Source: Candidatus Obscuribacter sp. (GTDB lineage: Bacteria; Cyanobacteriota; Vampirovibrionia; Obscuribacterales; Obscuribacteraceae). Taken from it: 64,000 nt of DNA. Positions 6,631 to 15,929 of this stretch are shown piece by piece. The notes beneath the pieces are model-generated. The model saw only the letters and a list, made by a program, of their open reading frames with translations, did no database searches and had not been told where the DNA came from. Position numbers and translations under genes: made by a program. The stretch is from contig JADKDV010000004.1 in assembly GCA_016718315.1 (NCBI GenBank), positions 372,001-436,000 of the forward strand, given 5' to 3'. Position 1 is the first letter of the stretch, and every line of letters begins with the position of its first letter.

Positions 6631-8073
6631 TTAATTAGCTGCTTTGGCGGGAGCCTTTAGCTGAGCTGCTTTTTTCCTGTCGTTTGCCGCTTCACTCTTT
6701 TGTCCCTGATGTTCGTAGGCAGTAGCTCTCTCAAGATATACGTCAGCTAGATAGGACTTTTGGACTAAGTTAGCGCTGGCTGTGGGTGTGTTGCCAGTAT
6801 CAGTCTCATTGGCTGCTTTTGGTTTACTCTGCGCTTTGTCGATGTAGCTAGTGTAGTCGGCAATGGCGTGAGCATAGTCTTTTTTGTAGTTGTAAAACTG
6901 CGCTCGTCTGATTAAAAGGTCGATATAGTCTGGATAGTCATTGATTAACTCGCTAAAGGCTTGCAAGGCGAGCTTGTCCTTTTGGCTCTCCACCAGGATG
7001 CGTGCTCTGGTCATGCGATAGTCAAAAGATAGTGGTTTGAGTTCGATGGCTTGCTCAATGTCGCTCAGTGCGTCGTCAAAGTTGGCTTTTGCTTCGTTGG
7101 CTTCTGCTCTTTCGACAAAGAGCTGAGGGTTGGCGGGGTCAAGCTTGATAAGTTTGCCGTAGTCAGTCAGAGAGGCGTCATAATTTTTTAGTTTGAGATA
7201 GGCGTAGGCTCTTTGTTTAAGCAAGTCTTGATTGTCTTTGGCAATTTGCAGACAGACATTTAAATCGCTCAGAGCCTCGGTTGCTCTGTTATCTTTGATT
7301 TTGCAATATGCAAGGCAGGCTATGTTATATGCCTGTACCTTTGCTGGTGCATTGTGCTCACGCAGTATCTTTTTGACTTGCTCCAGTGTGTCGATAGCCT
7401 TACTGTACTGGGCGCAGTCGCCGTAACATTGACCCAGCTTTTGGCTGACATAGGCCACATGAGGAGATTCTTTTTGTCCTTTGTCCAAGTCCTCAGCTAG
7501 TTTTTGAGCACGGAGATATTCGGCAATGGCTCTGTCGTAGAGAGTCTGGGCTTGCAGGCAGCGAGCCAGCCAGACAGTGGCATGCAATCGGATTTCTTTG
7601 TTTTGCTCATTGTCACTGGCTGTGGACAAAAGTTGCTTGAAGTACTTTTGGGCGGTTTTGTAGCTCTGGTCATAAAAATCGGATTGTCCATGCACATCCA
7701 GTATCCACAGCGCCAGCTCGCAATTAGCGCCTCCGGCAGCCACGGCCAAATCGTAAGCCTCGTCATAGCCCTGAGTCGCTACAGCAGCGTGGCCTTTGTG
7801 GTGTTCACGTTTGGCCGACAAAAACGCCATCTCAGCATCAATGAGTTTGTCTTGTTTGGTCGTATCGCCAGAGCCCATCAGTGATTTAAAAAATACCAGG
7901 CTCTCTTTGTCGGCATATTGGCTCTCAAAGTCGCTGGCATCATAAGGAGCACGGTGCCAGTGGTTAAACGCTCCAGTGACAAAATAGGTTATCGCCAGCG
8001 CGTCAAAAACCAAAAGCACACCCAGTCCTATCATGACTCTCTGTGCGACTTTTGACTGGGGCCATAGTTTCAT
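6631..8073 (-). CDS. Membrane-anchored TPR protein
   Basis: The 480-residue protein has a short cytoplasmic start (MKLWPQSKVAQR), one transmembrane helix at ~13-33, and then TPR units across most of the chain, clearest from residue 250 onward (ALSDLNVCLQIAKDNQDLLKQRAYAYLKLKNYDASLTDYGKLI). The C-terminus is rich in Lys and Ala. It probably scaffolds protein contacts on the outer face of the membrane. It is the downstream member of a tandem pair with the gene ending at 8070; the ATGA overlap indicates translational coupling, and the shared KLWPxSKxA leader indicates duplication. Confidence 0.8.
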   Translation of the reverse strand: MKLWPQSKVAQRVMIGLGVLLVFDALAITYFVTGAFNHWHRAPYDASDFESQYADKESLVFFKSLMGSGDTTKQDKLIDAEMAFLSAKREHHKGHAAVATQGYDEAYDLAVAAGGANCELALWILDVHGQSDFYDQSYKTAQKYFKQLLSTASDNEQNKEIRLHATVWLARCLQAQTLYDRAIAEYLRAQKLAEDLDKGQKESPHVAYVSQKLGQCYGDCAQYSKAIDTLEQVKKILREHNAPAKVQAYNIACLAYCKIKDNRATEALSDLNVCLQIAKDNQDLLKQRAYAYLKLKNYDASLTDYGKLIKLDPANPQLFVERAEANEAKANFDDALSDIEQAIELKPLSFDYRMTRARILVESQKDKLALQAFSELINDYPDYIDLLIRRAQFYNYKKDYAHAIADYTSYIDKAQSKPKAANETDTGNTPTASANLVQKSYLADVYLERATAYEHQGQKSEAANDRKKAAQLKAPAKAAN

Positions 8074-9893
8074 TGGTGGTTATCTCTGTATTTGGCTTCT
8101 CTTGTTTGGAATTCCAACCCAATTTTGCGGTCCTGGCCGGCAAGATCCTTTTTGCCCAGGTCTTGATAGCAATCTGCGCGATACCAATAACAATCGTAAT
8201 AGTCTCGCTGTTGTTCGATGGTTAACTCAGTTTGTAAATGAGGGTATTTTGCTTTGTATTTGGCAATTGCTGTGGAGTAATCATTGATTGCATTTTGAGA
8301 GTCCTTTGCCATTTTATAAACGTCAGCGCGAAAAATATAAGGAAAAATCTTATCGGGATTTTTAGCAAAAGTATCCTGACATTCGCTTGTGATATCAGCC
8401 TTTTTATTGAGTTTGGCACATGTGCTTACCCGCAATAAGCGTAAGGATGGATCGAATGGAAAGCGACTAATTGCCTCGCTGAGGACATTGAGTGCCATAG
8501 CGGGTTTACTGAATTCGTTGCAGCACAATGCTTGCGAACGGTAAGCAGACGCCAGGTCGAGGTCAAATTTTGGAGCTATTTTTTTTGTTTCAGGATCTGG
8601 TTTTGCTTTTGTACACAGGTCAATAGCAGTTTTGTAATCATTGATTGCTTTCACATATTCCTTGGATTCGCGGTACATCAAGGCGCGGTCTAAATATAAT
8701 TGAGGATTTTGGGCGTCTTCCTTTATTGAAGAATTCAGGAGGTCAAAACCTAACTGTTTTTCGACTTCTGGCGAGTTTGGATCGCATACTTCTTTATAAA
8801 AAAATGTTTTGTCTTTTGCTAAAGCATAGGCTTTTTTGAAATCTGCTGATGCTAGATCGCCTTGTCTATTGTAGCTGTAGTATTTACCACGATCGATATA
8901 TAGACTTTTGCGATCGTTACTGGGCGTCAAATCTAGTGCTGCTGTCGTGTCTTTGATGGCTGCTGCATAATTAGCCTGCTTAAAGTAAGCATATGCGCGT
9001 TGCTCAAGATTGTCTGGATTGTCTTTTTCTAGTTTGACCGCCAGATCTAGATCTTTGAGTCCTTGAGCGATCTGCTGGTTGGCTACTTTTGCTGCTCCCA
9101 TCCACATATAGACATAGGCTTGATCTTTGTCGCTGGCATGGCGTTCTTGCATCAGTCTGATGACCTGGTCAAAGGAGGCAATTGCACTTGGATATTCTCT
9201 AGCATAGTGGTGCACCATAGCCAGTAACATGGTGGCATAAAAGACGTCTGGTTTATTTGGTTTGTCTTGATCCATCTTGATGGCGAGCGGCAGTGCTTGC
9301 TCATCTAGAGTTGTTATTGCTTCTTTGTAGTTGCCGTTTTCTTTGTCTGCCACAGCGTTTTGGCAGAGAGTGTAAAAGTACTCTTGTTTGTCGACATCAC
9401 CAAGGCCATCGGGGGCGGTTTTTGAGCATGAAGCGAGTTCGCCAACTAGCTCCTTGTAATGCTCGCTGGCGCTTGTGTAGTCTCGCGCAGTCATGTCTAA
9501 TTCGCAGCGCATTTCGTTGACCCAGTGTGTCAATTTGCTTTGAGTGCCGAGTTTGCGCAGGGCTAATTGATGACCGTCGTTAAAGTGGGTGGCAGCAGCT
9601 TTGTAGTCGCCCTTAGCTGAGGCAGCTATTCCTTCTGTGACTTTCATTTCGATGCCAAAAACTGCGTTAAGTTTGTCCTCGGTCGGTCCCATTGTGATTA
9701 TTGATGCCAAAAGGGCTAAAGGTGAGCGTTCTGCGTATTTGCGCTCATAGTCACGCATGTTAAAGATGGGGCGATTGGCGTAGTTGATAGCTGCAACTGT
9801 CAATATGCTAGCTGAAGTAAAGCCAATAGTGAGAAAGATAATTAGACTGACAAGGATAATGCGCGCCGCTTTTGACTTGGGCCATAATTTCAT
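8070..9893 (-). CDS. Membrane-anchored TPR protein (tandem paralogue)
   Basis: The 607-residue protein begins MKLWPKSKAARIILVSLIIFLTIGF, a leader and helix closely matching its downstream neighbour, then carries many TPR-like helical pairs (for example LDLAVKLEKDNPDNLEQRAYAYFKQANYAAAIKD near 290). Around residue 360-400 the repeat pattern includes a longer loop (TFFYKEVCDPNSPEVEK), then resumes. A role as an envelope scaffold or assembly factor is likely, but no specific partner can be named. It is the first gene of a two-gene unit; its stop overlaps the next start by 4 nt. Confidence 0.8.
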   Translation of the reverse strand: MKLWPKSKAARIILVSLIIFLTIGFTSASILTVAAINYANRPIFNMRDYERKYAERSPLALLASIITMGPTEDKLNAVFGIEMKVTEGIAASAKGDYKAAATHFNDGHQLALRKLGTQSKLTHWVNEMRCELDMTARDYTSASEHYKELVGELASCSKTAPDGLGDVDKQEYFYTLCQNAVADKENGNYKEAITTLDEQALPLAIKMDQDKPNKPDVFYATMLLAMVHHYAREYPSAIASFDQVIRLMQERHASDKDQAYVYMWMGAAKVANQQIAQGLKDLDLAVKLEKDNPDNLEQRAYAYFKQANYAAAIKDTTAALDLTPSNDRKSLYIDRGKYYSYNRQGDLASADFKKAYALAKDKTFFYKEVCDPNSPEVEKQLGFDLLNSSIKEDAQNPQLYLDRALMYRESKEYVKAINDYKTAIDLCTKAKPDPETKKIAPKFDLDLASAYRSQALCCNEFSKPAMALNVLSEAISRFPFDPSLRLLRVSTCAKLNKKADITSECQDTFAKNPDKIFPYIFRADVYKMAKDSQNAINDYSTAIAKYKAKYPHLQTELTIEQQRDYYDCYWYRADCYQDLGKKDLAGQDRKIGLEFQTREAKYRDNHQ

Positions 9894-9945
9894 AAACGCT
9901 TATTGCCTCTGCGTTTGGGGTGGTCTTTGACGCGGTCAATTGCTG

Positions 9946-10866
9946 CTACTGATTTTTACCAAAGTTGCGCATTGATAGATATCCATCGCTAGCTGAGCCT
10001 TTGCTGGCATTGTCAATTTGCGGGGCAACAACGTCGTTTTGCAAGTCGGTCACGTCAACTGCTCTAAAGTCTAAACTAAATCTGGTTTGAGATTGTTGAT
10101 GCTGGTTTGTGGCATGCAGATGAGAGGCTGCAAAGACTAACATCTCGCCTTTGTCCAGGGCAAAGCTCCGTGCTGCATCGTGACTCCCGTCAAATCTCTC
10201 ACCAGGCGCAGTTGGACTGGGATAAAGAGCGTTTGGATTGGTATGTGAATTGCCAAAACCGACTGTCTTAGACCAATCCTCAAAGTCAAACTCACCAGAG
10301 TTATTTTGGATGGCTCTGTCAAAGCAATCAGGAAAAAGTGTAAAGCTATCGTCTGGTCCGACGTCATGCAAAGCAATCCAGGTGTTTATCTGGCTGGGAT
10401 GATTGGCAAACCACGTGTCGCGATGCGGCTTGTAGAGTGCTGGTACTGCTTCTGGATTGTCCATCACTTGTGATGGCGTAGATGGTGGCACTACTCGCAA
10501 CCTCAGTGGCTCAAAAATGCCCGATGTTTGATTGAATAAATAGCGTCTGCAAATTTTGACCGTTAGCTCTCTCAGCATCTGGTCTTTAAAAACGTCTCTT
10601 TTGGCGTTGGTGATTGCTGCTAAAAATTTTGCCTGTGACATTTGCTCGTGGGCAAACCGGGCGTCCCGGCCAAAGTGCAACTGGATGATAGGCCAGACGC
10701 GCTCAATCAACATATTGCTGACGTCGTCAGAGCTAACCTTGTAAAGTACCCCGTCGTTGAGGATACTGCGCCTGATGTCGACTTTGGCTATCTTTTGACC
10801 GCTCGAAGTGCGCGGCAGGGGCCGCAGATTGGCGCTTTGGGGCACGATGGAAGTTGACTGAGGCAT
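9946..10866 (-). CDS. Putative 2OG-Fe(II) dioxygenase of the phytanoyl-CoA hydroxylase type
   Basis: The protein contains KPHRDTWFANHPSQINTW, giving the HxD iron ligands, then LDKGEMLVFAASHLHATNQH with the distal His, then QTRFSLDFRAV with the Arg that would hold 2-oxoglutarate. The spacing and the strand pattern fit a double-stranded beta helix of the phytanoyl-CoA dioxygenase group, which hydroxylates or halogenates small molecules. HxD rather than HxG/A argues for hydroxylation. The substrate is unknown. I use ATG 10866; a GTG at 10923 would add 19 residues, and neither has a clear ribosome site. It is divergent from the cupin gene, whose start is only 78 nt away. Confidence 0.7.
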   Translation of the reverse strand: MPQSTSIVPQSANLRPLPRTSSGQKIAKVDIRRSILNDGVLYKVSSDDVSNMLIERVWPIIQLHFGRDARFAHEQMSQAKFLAAITNAKRDVFKDQMLRELTVKICRRYLFNQTSGIFEPLRLRVVPPSTPSQVMDNPEAVPALYKPHRDTWFANHPSQINTWIALHDVGPDDSFTLFPDCFDRAIQNNSGEFDFEDWSKTVGFGNSHTNPNALYPSPTAPGERFDGSHDAARSFALDKGEMLVFAASHLHATNQHQQSQTRFSLDFRAVDVTDLQNDVVAPQIDNASKGSASDGYLSMRNFGKNQ

Positions 10867-10944
10867 AATTTGTACACTATCTAGCAAAGAAGTTATGATA
10901 ACCCCCCTGGCGTTTTCTCGCACGATTTTGGGATTGGAGTAGAC

Positions 10945-11475
10945 TTGTCAAATCAGCAGATTGTTGACCCCGTGCAGGCCATAATCAACGAACTCGGTCT
11001 CAAACCCCATCCTGAGGGTGGATATTATATTGAGACTTATCGCTCCAAAAAGAGCTTTAACACAGGCGGCAAGCGGCGCGCGGCCTGCACTGCCATTTAT
11101 TATTTGTTGACCCGCGATACGTTTTCTGAGATGCATCGCCTCGCCCACGATGAGATTTTTCATTTTTATCTTGGTGACAAAGTCGAAATGTTGCAGCTGC
11201 ACCCAGATGGCAAAAGCAGCGTTGTCTGGCTCGGTGGAGAAGTTTTGACTGGTCAAACACTGCAGTGTATTGTGCCGGCAGGTGTCTGGCAGGGCTCCAG
11301 GCTTGCTCCTGGCGGACGTTATGCCTTGCTTGGATGTACAGTGTCACCTGGCTTTGATTTTGCTGACTATGAGCGGGGCGATCGCACCTCATTGATGCAG
11401 CAATACCCGTCGCAAACACCCATGATCGAGGCTTTGACACGCACAGGAGTTGAGGTTGACAGCCCCAATCGCTAA
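10945..11475 (+). CDS. Cupin_5 (DUF985) family protein
   Basis: The 176-residue chain follows the DUF985/cupin_5 family throughout: LGLKPHPEGGYYIETYRS at the start, AIYYLLTRDTFSEMHRLAHDEIFHFYLGD in the middle, VPAGVWQGSRL and LLGCTVSPGFDFADYE near the end. These are small RmlC-like cupins; the His/Glu in the HRLAHDEIFHFY region could bind a metal, but the reaction is not established. Start is TTG 10945 with GGAG about 5 nt before it. Its 3' end overlaps the AlkD-like gene by 26 nt, so the two are probably one operon. Confidence 0.88.
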   Translation: MSNQQIVDPVQAIINELGLKPHPEGGYYIETYRSKKSFNTGGKRRAACTAIYYLLTRDTFSEMHRLAHDEIFHFYLGDKVEMLQLHPDGKSSVVWLGGEVLTGQTLQCIVPAGVWQGSRLAPGGRYALLGCTVSPGFDFADYERGDRTSLMQQYPSQTPMIEALTRTGVEVDSPNR

Positions 11476-12151
11476 ATACGTTAGAGCTGAGCTAAAGGCT
11501 CTTGCTCAGCCAGCCAAGGCTGAGGAAATGGCTGCGTATATGCGCACTGAGATGCCTTTTTACGGTGTGCAAAAGCCTGAGCGCTTGCCTGTTATTCGTG
11601 AGTTTAAGCGGCAATTTGCGCCTCATTCGCTCAAGTCATACTGCGACAATATCCTGGCTCTGTGGGAGGGGCAGTATCGCGAAGAAAAATATCTGGCGAT
11701 AAACTATGCCGAGTCTTTTAGCCAGTTTATTGTGCCGCAAGCACTACCGACTTATGAGTATATGGTGCGCGACGGGCAGTGGTGGGACTTTGTGGACCCT
11801 ATAGCGTCCAACTTATATGGTCCTGTTTTGCTCAAAAACGAGGACCTGGTGCGCCCGACAATCGAGACCTATGTGGGTGATGAGGACTTTTGGATAAGGA
11901 GAGTGGCGCTACTAGCTCATCTTAAGCACAAAAAGCAAACCAGTCATGAGCATCTCTTTGCATATTGCACGGCTCTCGCGCCAGAGCGAGAGTTTTTTAT
12001 ACGCAAAGCGATTGGCTGGATATTGCGCGAATACAGTAAAAGTGAGCCAAAGCGAGTGCTCAAATATCTGTGTGAGAACGAGGACAAGCTCTCCAATCTC
12101 AGTTTAAAAGAGGGTGCTAAGCACCTCACCAAGCTGGGTCTGTATAAATGA
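11450..12151 (+). CDS. DNA alkylation repair protein, AlkD-like HEAT-repeat glycosylase
   Basis: AlkD-type enzymes remove positively charged alkylated bases (3-methyladenine, 7-methylguanine) without flipping the base, using a HEAT-like repeat solenoid. Here MPFYGVQKPERLPVIREF, REEKYLAINYAE and GQWWDFVDPIASNLYGPVL match the family; the Asp of WWDFVD corresponds to the catalytic Asp, flanked by the Trp residues that contact DNA. FIRKAIGWILREYSK is the conserved C-terminal repeat. Length (233 aa) is normal. The start is a TTG inside the end of the cupin gene (26-nt overlap), so its translation is probably coupled. It is one of two alkyl-damage genes in this window (see the ATL at 55852). Confidence 0.88.
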   Translation: MRLTAPIAKYVRAELKALAQPAKAEEMAAYMRTEMPFYGVQKPERLPVIREFKRQFAPHSLKSYCDNILALWEGQYREEKYLAINYAESFSQFIVPQALPTYEYMVRDGQWWDFVDPIASNLYGPVLLKNEDLVRPTIETYVGDEDFWIRRVALLAHLKHKKQTSHEHLFAYCTALAPEREFFIRKAIGWILREYSKSEPKRVLKYLCENEDKLSNLSLKEGAKHLTKLGLYK

Positions 12152-12251
12152 TTTTGTAAGATCTGAGTAGCTCTTACAGAGCTACAATTATGCGGCTATA
12201 ACTCTATGGCATGATCATCTGTTAACTGCATCGCATGCAAGGAGCATCTTT

Positions 12252-13790
12252 ATGAGCACGGTTACAAAGGCCCGCTTTGGTTTGAGTGGCGACCAGCTAG
12301 CAATCCACATTGGTACAGGCGCTAAAAAAGCTAGCGGCGCAGCCCTTGAGATCCACTCACCCATCGATGGCGAGCTGATGGCCACCATGCAAATGGCTCA
12401 GGCTGCTGATGTGCCTGCTGTAATTGATGCTGCCAAGCAGGCTTTTGGCAAATGGCGCACCGTGCCAGCTCCTGTACGTGGCGAGTTTGTCCGCCGCATA
12501 GGCGAAAAGGCCAGAGTGCGCAAAGCTGAGCTAGCCGAAATCCTCTCAAACGAAGTTGGTAAAACCACACAAGAAGCTCTGGGCGAAATCCAAGAATTTA
12601 TCGATGTCTGCGACTTTGCCGTCGGTCTCTCTCGTCAGCTCCATGGACTGACCATCGCCTCCGAGCGTCCCGCTCACCGCATGATGGAGCAGTGGCATCC
12701 ACTAGGACCAATCGGTGTTATTACAGCTTTTAACTTCCCTGTGGCTGTGTGGGCCTGGAATGCCATGCTGGCATTTGTCTGTGGCGACTCAGTAATCTGG
12801 AAGCCATCCGAAAAAGCCCCGCTTTGCGCTCTGGCATGCCAGAAGCTGGTCAATGATGTGATCGCTGAATTTGATGTGGTTGATATCAAAGGACTGGCTC
12901 TATCCAGCGTTGTAGTCGGTATGGCTGATGTCGGCGAAGCGATCTCAAGCTCTGCTGATATCCCACTGGTCTCAGCTACTGGTTCGACCCGCATGGGTAT
13001 TGCTGTGGCACAGACTGTGGCTAAGCGTCTTGGTCGTTCGCTTTTGGAGTTGGGTGGCAACAACGCAATGATTGTGGCTCCTACTGCCGATCTCGAAATG
13101 GCTATGCGCGCTATCGTGTTTGCTGCTGTCGGCACCGCTGGTCAGCGCTGCACCACATTGCGCCGCTTGATTGTGCACACCACACAACATGATGCTCTTG
13201 TCGAAAAACTCAAAAAGGTCTACTCCAACTTGCCCATCGGCGATCCCCGTGAGCAAGGCAAGCTAGTCGGTCCACTAATCGACAAAGCTGCTTTTGATGC
13301 CATGCAGGATGCTCTGACCCAGGCTAAGGCTGAGGGCGGCAAAGTATTTGGTGGCGAAAGAGTAGAAAAAGGCGTGCCCGCTAAAGGCTATTACGTCCGT
13401 CCTGCTCTCGTGGAAATCTCTGCTAAAGCCAAGATTGTGCAACATGAGACTTTTGCGCCAATTTTGTATGTCATGACTTATGACAATCTAGATGATGCTA
13501 TTGAGATGCAAAACGATGTGCCTCAAGGACTCTCGTCTGCCATCTTTACTGCTGATGTGCGCGAAGCCGAACTCTTTATGTCACCTGCTGGCAGCGACTG
13601 CGGCATAGCCAACGTCAATATCGGCACCAGTGGCGCTGAGATTGGTGGCGCCTTTGGTGGCGAGAAGCAAACTGGTGGTGGCCGTGAATCTGGCTCTGAC
13701 TCATGGAAAAACTACATGCGCAGAACCACTAACACAATCAACTACTCCAAAGAATTGCCTCTCGCTCAGGGCGTCAAATTTGACGTGTAA
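12252..13790 (+). CDS. Aldehyde dehydrogenase, ALDH7 (alpha-aminoadipic semialdehyde dehydrogenase) type
   Basis: The 512-residue enzyme oxidises an aldehyde to the acid with NAD(P)+. AFNFPVAVWAWNAMLAFVCGDSVIWKPSE is the cofactor-binding part, ELGGNNA holds the general base Glu region, and GTAGQRCTTLRR holds the catalytic Cys. The very C-terminal block GGAFGGEKQTGGGRESGSDSWK with YMRRTTNTINYS is diagnostic of the ALDH7/antiquitin branch, which acts in lysine degradation (L-2-aminoadipate-6-semialdehyde). Substrate assignment is by family only. ATG 12252 has AAGGAG 9 nt upstream. It is monocistronic; a hairpin terminator lies ~140 nt after the stop. Confidence 0.92.
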   Translation: MSTVTKARFGLSGDQLAIHIGTGAKKASGAALEIHSPIDGELMATMQMAQAADVPAVIDAAKQAFGKWRTVPAPVRGEFVRRIGEKARVRKAELAEILSNEVGKTTQEALGEIQEFIDVCDFAVGLSRQLHGLTIASERPAHRMMEQWHPLGPIGVITAFNFPVAVWAWNAMLAFVCGDSVIWKPSEKAPLCALACQKLVNDVIAEFDVVDIKGLALSSVVVGMADVGEAISSSADIPLVSATGSTRMGIAVAQTVAKRLGRSLLELGGNNAMIVAPTADLEMAMRAIVFAAVGTAGQRCTTLRRLIVHTTQHDALVEKLKKVYSNLPIGDPREQGKLVGPLIDKAAFDAMQDALTQAKAEGGKVFGGERVEKGVPAKGYYVRPALVEISAKAKIVQHETFAPILYVMTYDNLDDAIEMQNDVPQGLSSAIFTADVREAELFMSPAGSDCGIANVNIGTSGAEIGGAFGGEKQTGGGRESGSDSWKNYMRRTTNTINYSKELPLAQGVKFDV

Positions 13791-13808
13791 TTTGAAGTAG
13801 TTGAATTA

Positions 13809-13892
13809 AAGCTGTTGCATTGCAGTTGTTGCCTTGCCGTTAGTGCATTGAAGCTATTGCGTTGCGATTGTTGACTTGCAGTTAGTGCACGG
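13809..13892. repeat. Two-copy 42-bp imperfect tandem repeat
   Basis: Unit 1 (13809-13850) begins AAGCTGTTGCATTGC and unit 2 (13851-13892) begins AAGCTATTGCGTTGC; both continue with TTGTTG and end in GTTAGTGCA plus two to four variable bases. The copies match at most positions and each is itself rich in TTGC. It lies between the ALDH stop and the terminator hairpin, within the transcript 3' region. Two units without spacers rule out a CRISPR. Confidence 0.7.
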
Positions 13893-13932
13893 CAACTTTG
13901 AGAGGCGATAGTCCATTCCAGACTCCAGACTT

Positions 13933-13966
13933 AAAAGGGAAGCACCATAAGGTGTGCTTCCCTTTT
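13933..13966. terminator. Intrinsic terminator hairpin after the aldehyde dehydrogenase gene
   Basis: AAAAGGGAAGCAC (13933-13945) pairs perfectly with GTGCTTCCCTTTT (13954-13966) around an 8-nt loop, giving a 13-bp stem with A-tract and T-tract flanks. It can act in either direction: as the end of the ALDH transcript, or as a block to antisense reading. Confidence 0.75.
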
Positions 13967-14088
13967 GCTTGAATGGTTTTTGGTGAGGCACTTAAGGTTG
14001 CGCAACTTTTGTCCTGGACTAGTTGATATAAAATGTACTCGGGTATATTATTGTACTCCGGTCTAAAAAGATCGCCTCCACAACCGAT

Positions 14089-15825
14089 ATGGTAATCCCA
14101 GTGTTTAACTTATTGAGTCGGCACCTGTCTGCCGTGCTCTGCTTTGCGTTGCTCCTTTTGACTTTGTCCCCGTTTGTGCATACCGGGAGTCTCCAGTGTG
14201 TGGCTGCAAAAAATGTTTCAGGAGTGTTGGAGACCGGTGCTCTGACCAGCCTGGTGCAATCGACTATCGGGATGCGCAGACCGATTGTGCAATTAGTGGA
14301 TTCGCGAGCAGCGATTGCGGTGCCGGTCAAAGACCTGGGACATAGTTTAAGTGACAATTTGAGGCTGGCTGATGTATTTCAAGACCATATGGTCCTCCAG
14401 CGCGGTCAGTGCATACTGGTATGGGGCACTGGTAAGCCAAATAGTAAAGTCATCGTCAGGCTCAATAAACAAGCCGCAATAGGTTATTGCAATAGTCGCG
14501 GCGAGTTTAAGTTAAGCCTCAAGCCTGAGTTGGCTGGGGGACCTTATCGGCTTTTGGTACAATGCCAGCCCACCTCAGTGTCTGTAAATGTGCCGCGCAC
14601 GGCTGCCGCTGCTGGTACTAAGAGCGGTGCTATATATGAGATCGCTTACAACGATGTTATGGTGGGTGAGGTGTGGCTCTGTGCTGGTCAGTCAAATATG
14701 GACATGGCTGTAAATAAGTCGGCTGACAAAGCTGTTTTGTTGAGCAATCTTAGCGATCAATTGAGATTGTTTGCGGTGGGTAAGGCTCAAGCATTTGTGC
14801 CATCAAAGCATTTGCAAGGTCGTTGGCAGATTGCTGATGCGGCTTGTGCCGGAGAGTTTTCGGCAGTGGCCTTGAGCTTTGGTCGCAGGCTGCAATCTGA
14901 TCTAAAGGTACCGGTGGGCATTATCGTCGCAAGTATGCCAGCGGCTCCCATTGATGCCTGGATGCCAGAGCGCATGTTGCAGCAAGAACCGCCTTATGAC
15001 AAAATTTATGCAGAGCGCAGAGCGACTGAGTACGCAGGCAAGGCTAACGCTAAAAAGTGCGGTGGTGGTGTTATGAGTGGTGCTACTGATGGTGGCTTGG
15101 TGGCTGCGCCACTTTTGTCTGGGCGTGGCTGCAGTACTCTTTATAATGCGATGGTAGCCCCACTGATACCATATGCTATTAAGGGCGTGCTCTGGTATCA
15201 AGGCGAGGGTAATCTCGGTGGGCACGGCGACTATCGGCGTCATTTTCCTGCCTTGATCGATGCCTGGAGAGTCGCCTGGCATCAAACGCCGCAGGATTTT
15301 GCCTTTATCTACGTGCAGCTGCCAGGCTGTAAGCTCTTTGTTGACCAACTTGGTGATGGTGTCTGGGCTCAGATGAGAAAGGCTCAGGATAATGCTTTGC
15401 GGCTTTGCAATACATATCGTGTCTCCGCCATTGACCTGGGCGCGCCTGATCAATTGCATCCGCTGCGTAAGGATGAGCTAGGTCGAAGAGCGAGTGCTGT
15501 TGCTCTGAGTAACGTATATGGAAGGGCTCAAATTGAGCTTGCTCCGGAGGCGCTTAATTACACAGTATTGAAAAATCGAGTCTTGATTGAATTTTGCAAT
15601 ACAGGGGGACTTTTAAGACTTACTGGTGGAGATTGTTTTGCCTTATGTGGAAGTGACGGAGTCTATCATCAAGCCAGGGTAAGTATAGAAAATAATTTGG
15701 TTACGCTGTGGTCAGAGCACGTGCCTGAGCCACTGGAAGTGCGCTACGCCTGGGCGGATGCTCCCGGGTCATTGCTAGTTAATGTTTGGAATGTTCCAGC
15801 TGCACCTTTCTCGAAGCTTTTTTGA
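14089..15825 (+). CDS. Exported SGNH hydrolase, sialate O-acetylesterase-like
   Basis: The 578-residue product has an N-terminal hydrophobic signal region (residues ~12-30), then DVFQDHMVLQRGQCILVWGTGKP, a block found at the start of sialate O-acetylesterases. VWLCAGQSNMDM supplies the nucleophile Ser in the GQSNM motif; GVLWYQGEGN is the third SGNH block; and DLGAPDQLHPLRKDELGRR supplies the Asp/His pair. The family removes acetyl groups from sugars such as sialic acid or plant glycans, here probably outside the cytoplasm. The actual substrate is unknown. It stands alone after a terminator, with a weak ribosome site. Confidence 0.88.
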   Translation: MVIPVFNLLSRHLSAVLCFALLLLTLSPFVHTGSLQCVAAKNVSGVLETGALTSLVQSTIGMRRPIVQLVDSRAAIAVPVKDLGHSLSDNLRLADVFQDHMVLQRGQCILVWGTGKPNSKVIVRLNKQAAIGYCNSRGEFKLSLKPELAGGPYRLLVQCQPTSVSVNVPRTAAAAGTKSGAIYEIAYNDVMVGEVWLCAGQSNMDMAVNKSADKAVLLSNLSDQLRLFAVGKAQAFVPSKHLQGRWQIADAACAGEFSAVALSFGRRLQSDLKVPVGIIVASMPAAPIDAWMPERMLQQEPPYDKIYAERRATEYAGKANAKKCGGGVMSGATDGGLVAAPLLSGRGCSTLYNAMVAPLIPYAIKGVLWYQGEGNLGGHGDYRRHFPALIDAWRVAWHQTPQDFAFIYVQLPGCKLFVDQLGDGVWAQMRKAQDNALRLCNTYRVSAIDLGAPDQLHPLRKDELGRRASAVALSNVYGRAQIELAPEALNYTVLKNRVLIEFCNTGGLLRLTGGDCFALCGSDGVYHQARVSIENNLVTLWSEHVPEPLEVRYAWADAPGSLLVNVWNVPAAPFSKLF

Positions 15826-15929
15826 AGTGCAAATATTGCGCCGGATATAGCACTATGGTGGTATTTTGTCAGGCTGCTAGTGTGGGGATTACCCTTTGCA
15901 GTTAGTTGCTTCTCGGCTATGCTGGAACT

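Noticed and set aside
12331..13256. Several ORFs opposite the ALDH gene
   Set aside because: Antisense shadows of a codon-biased gene.
13800..13895. CRISPR array
   Set aside because: Only two direct, adjacent, diverged units without spacers.
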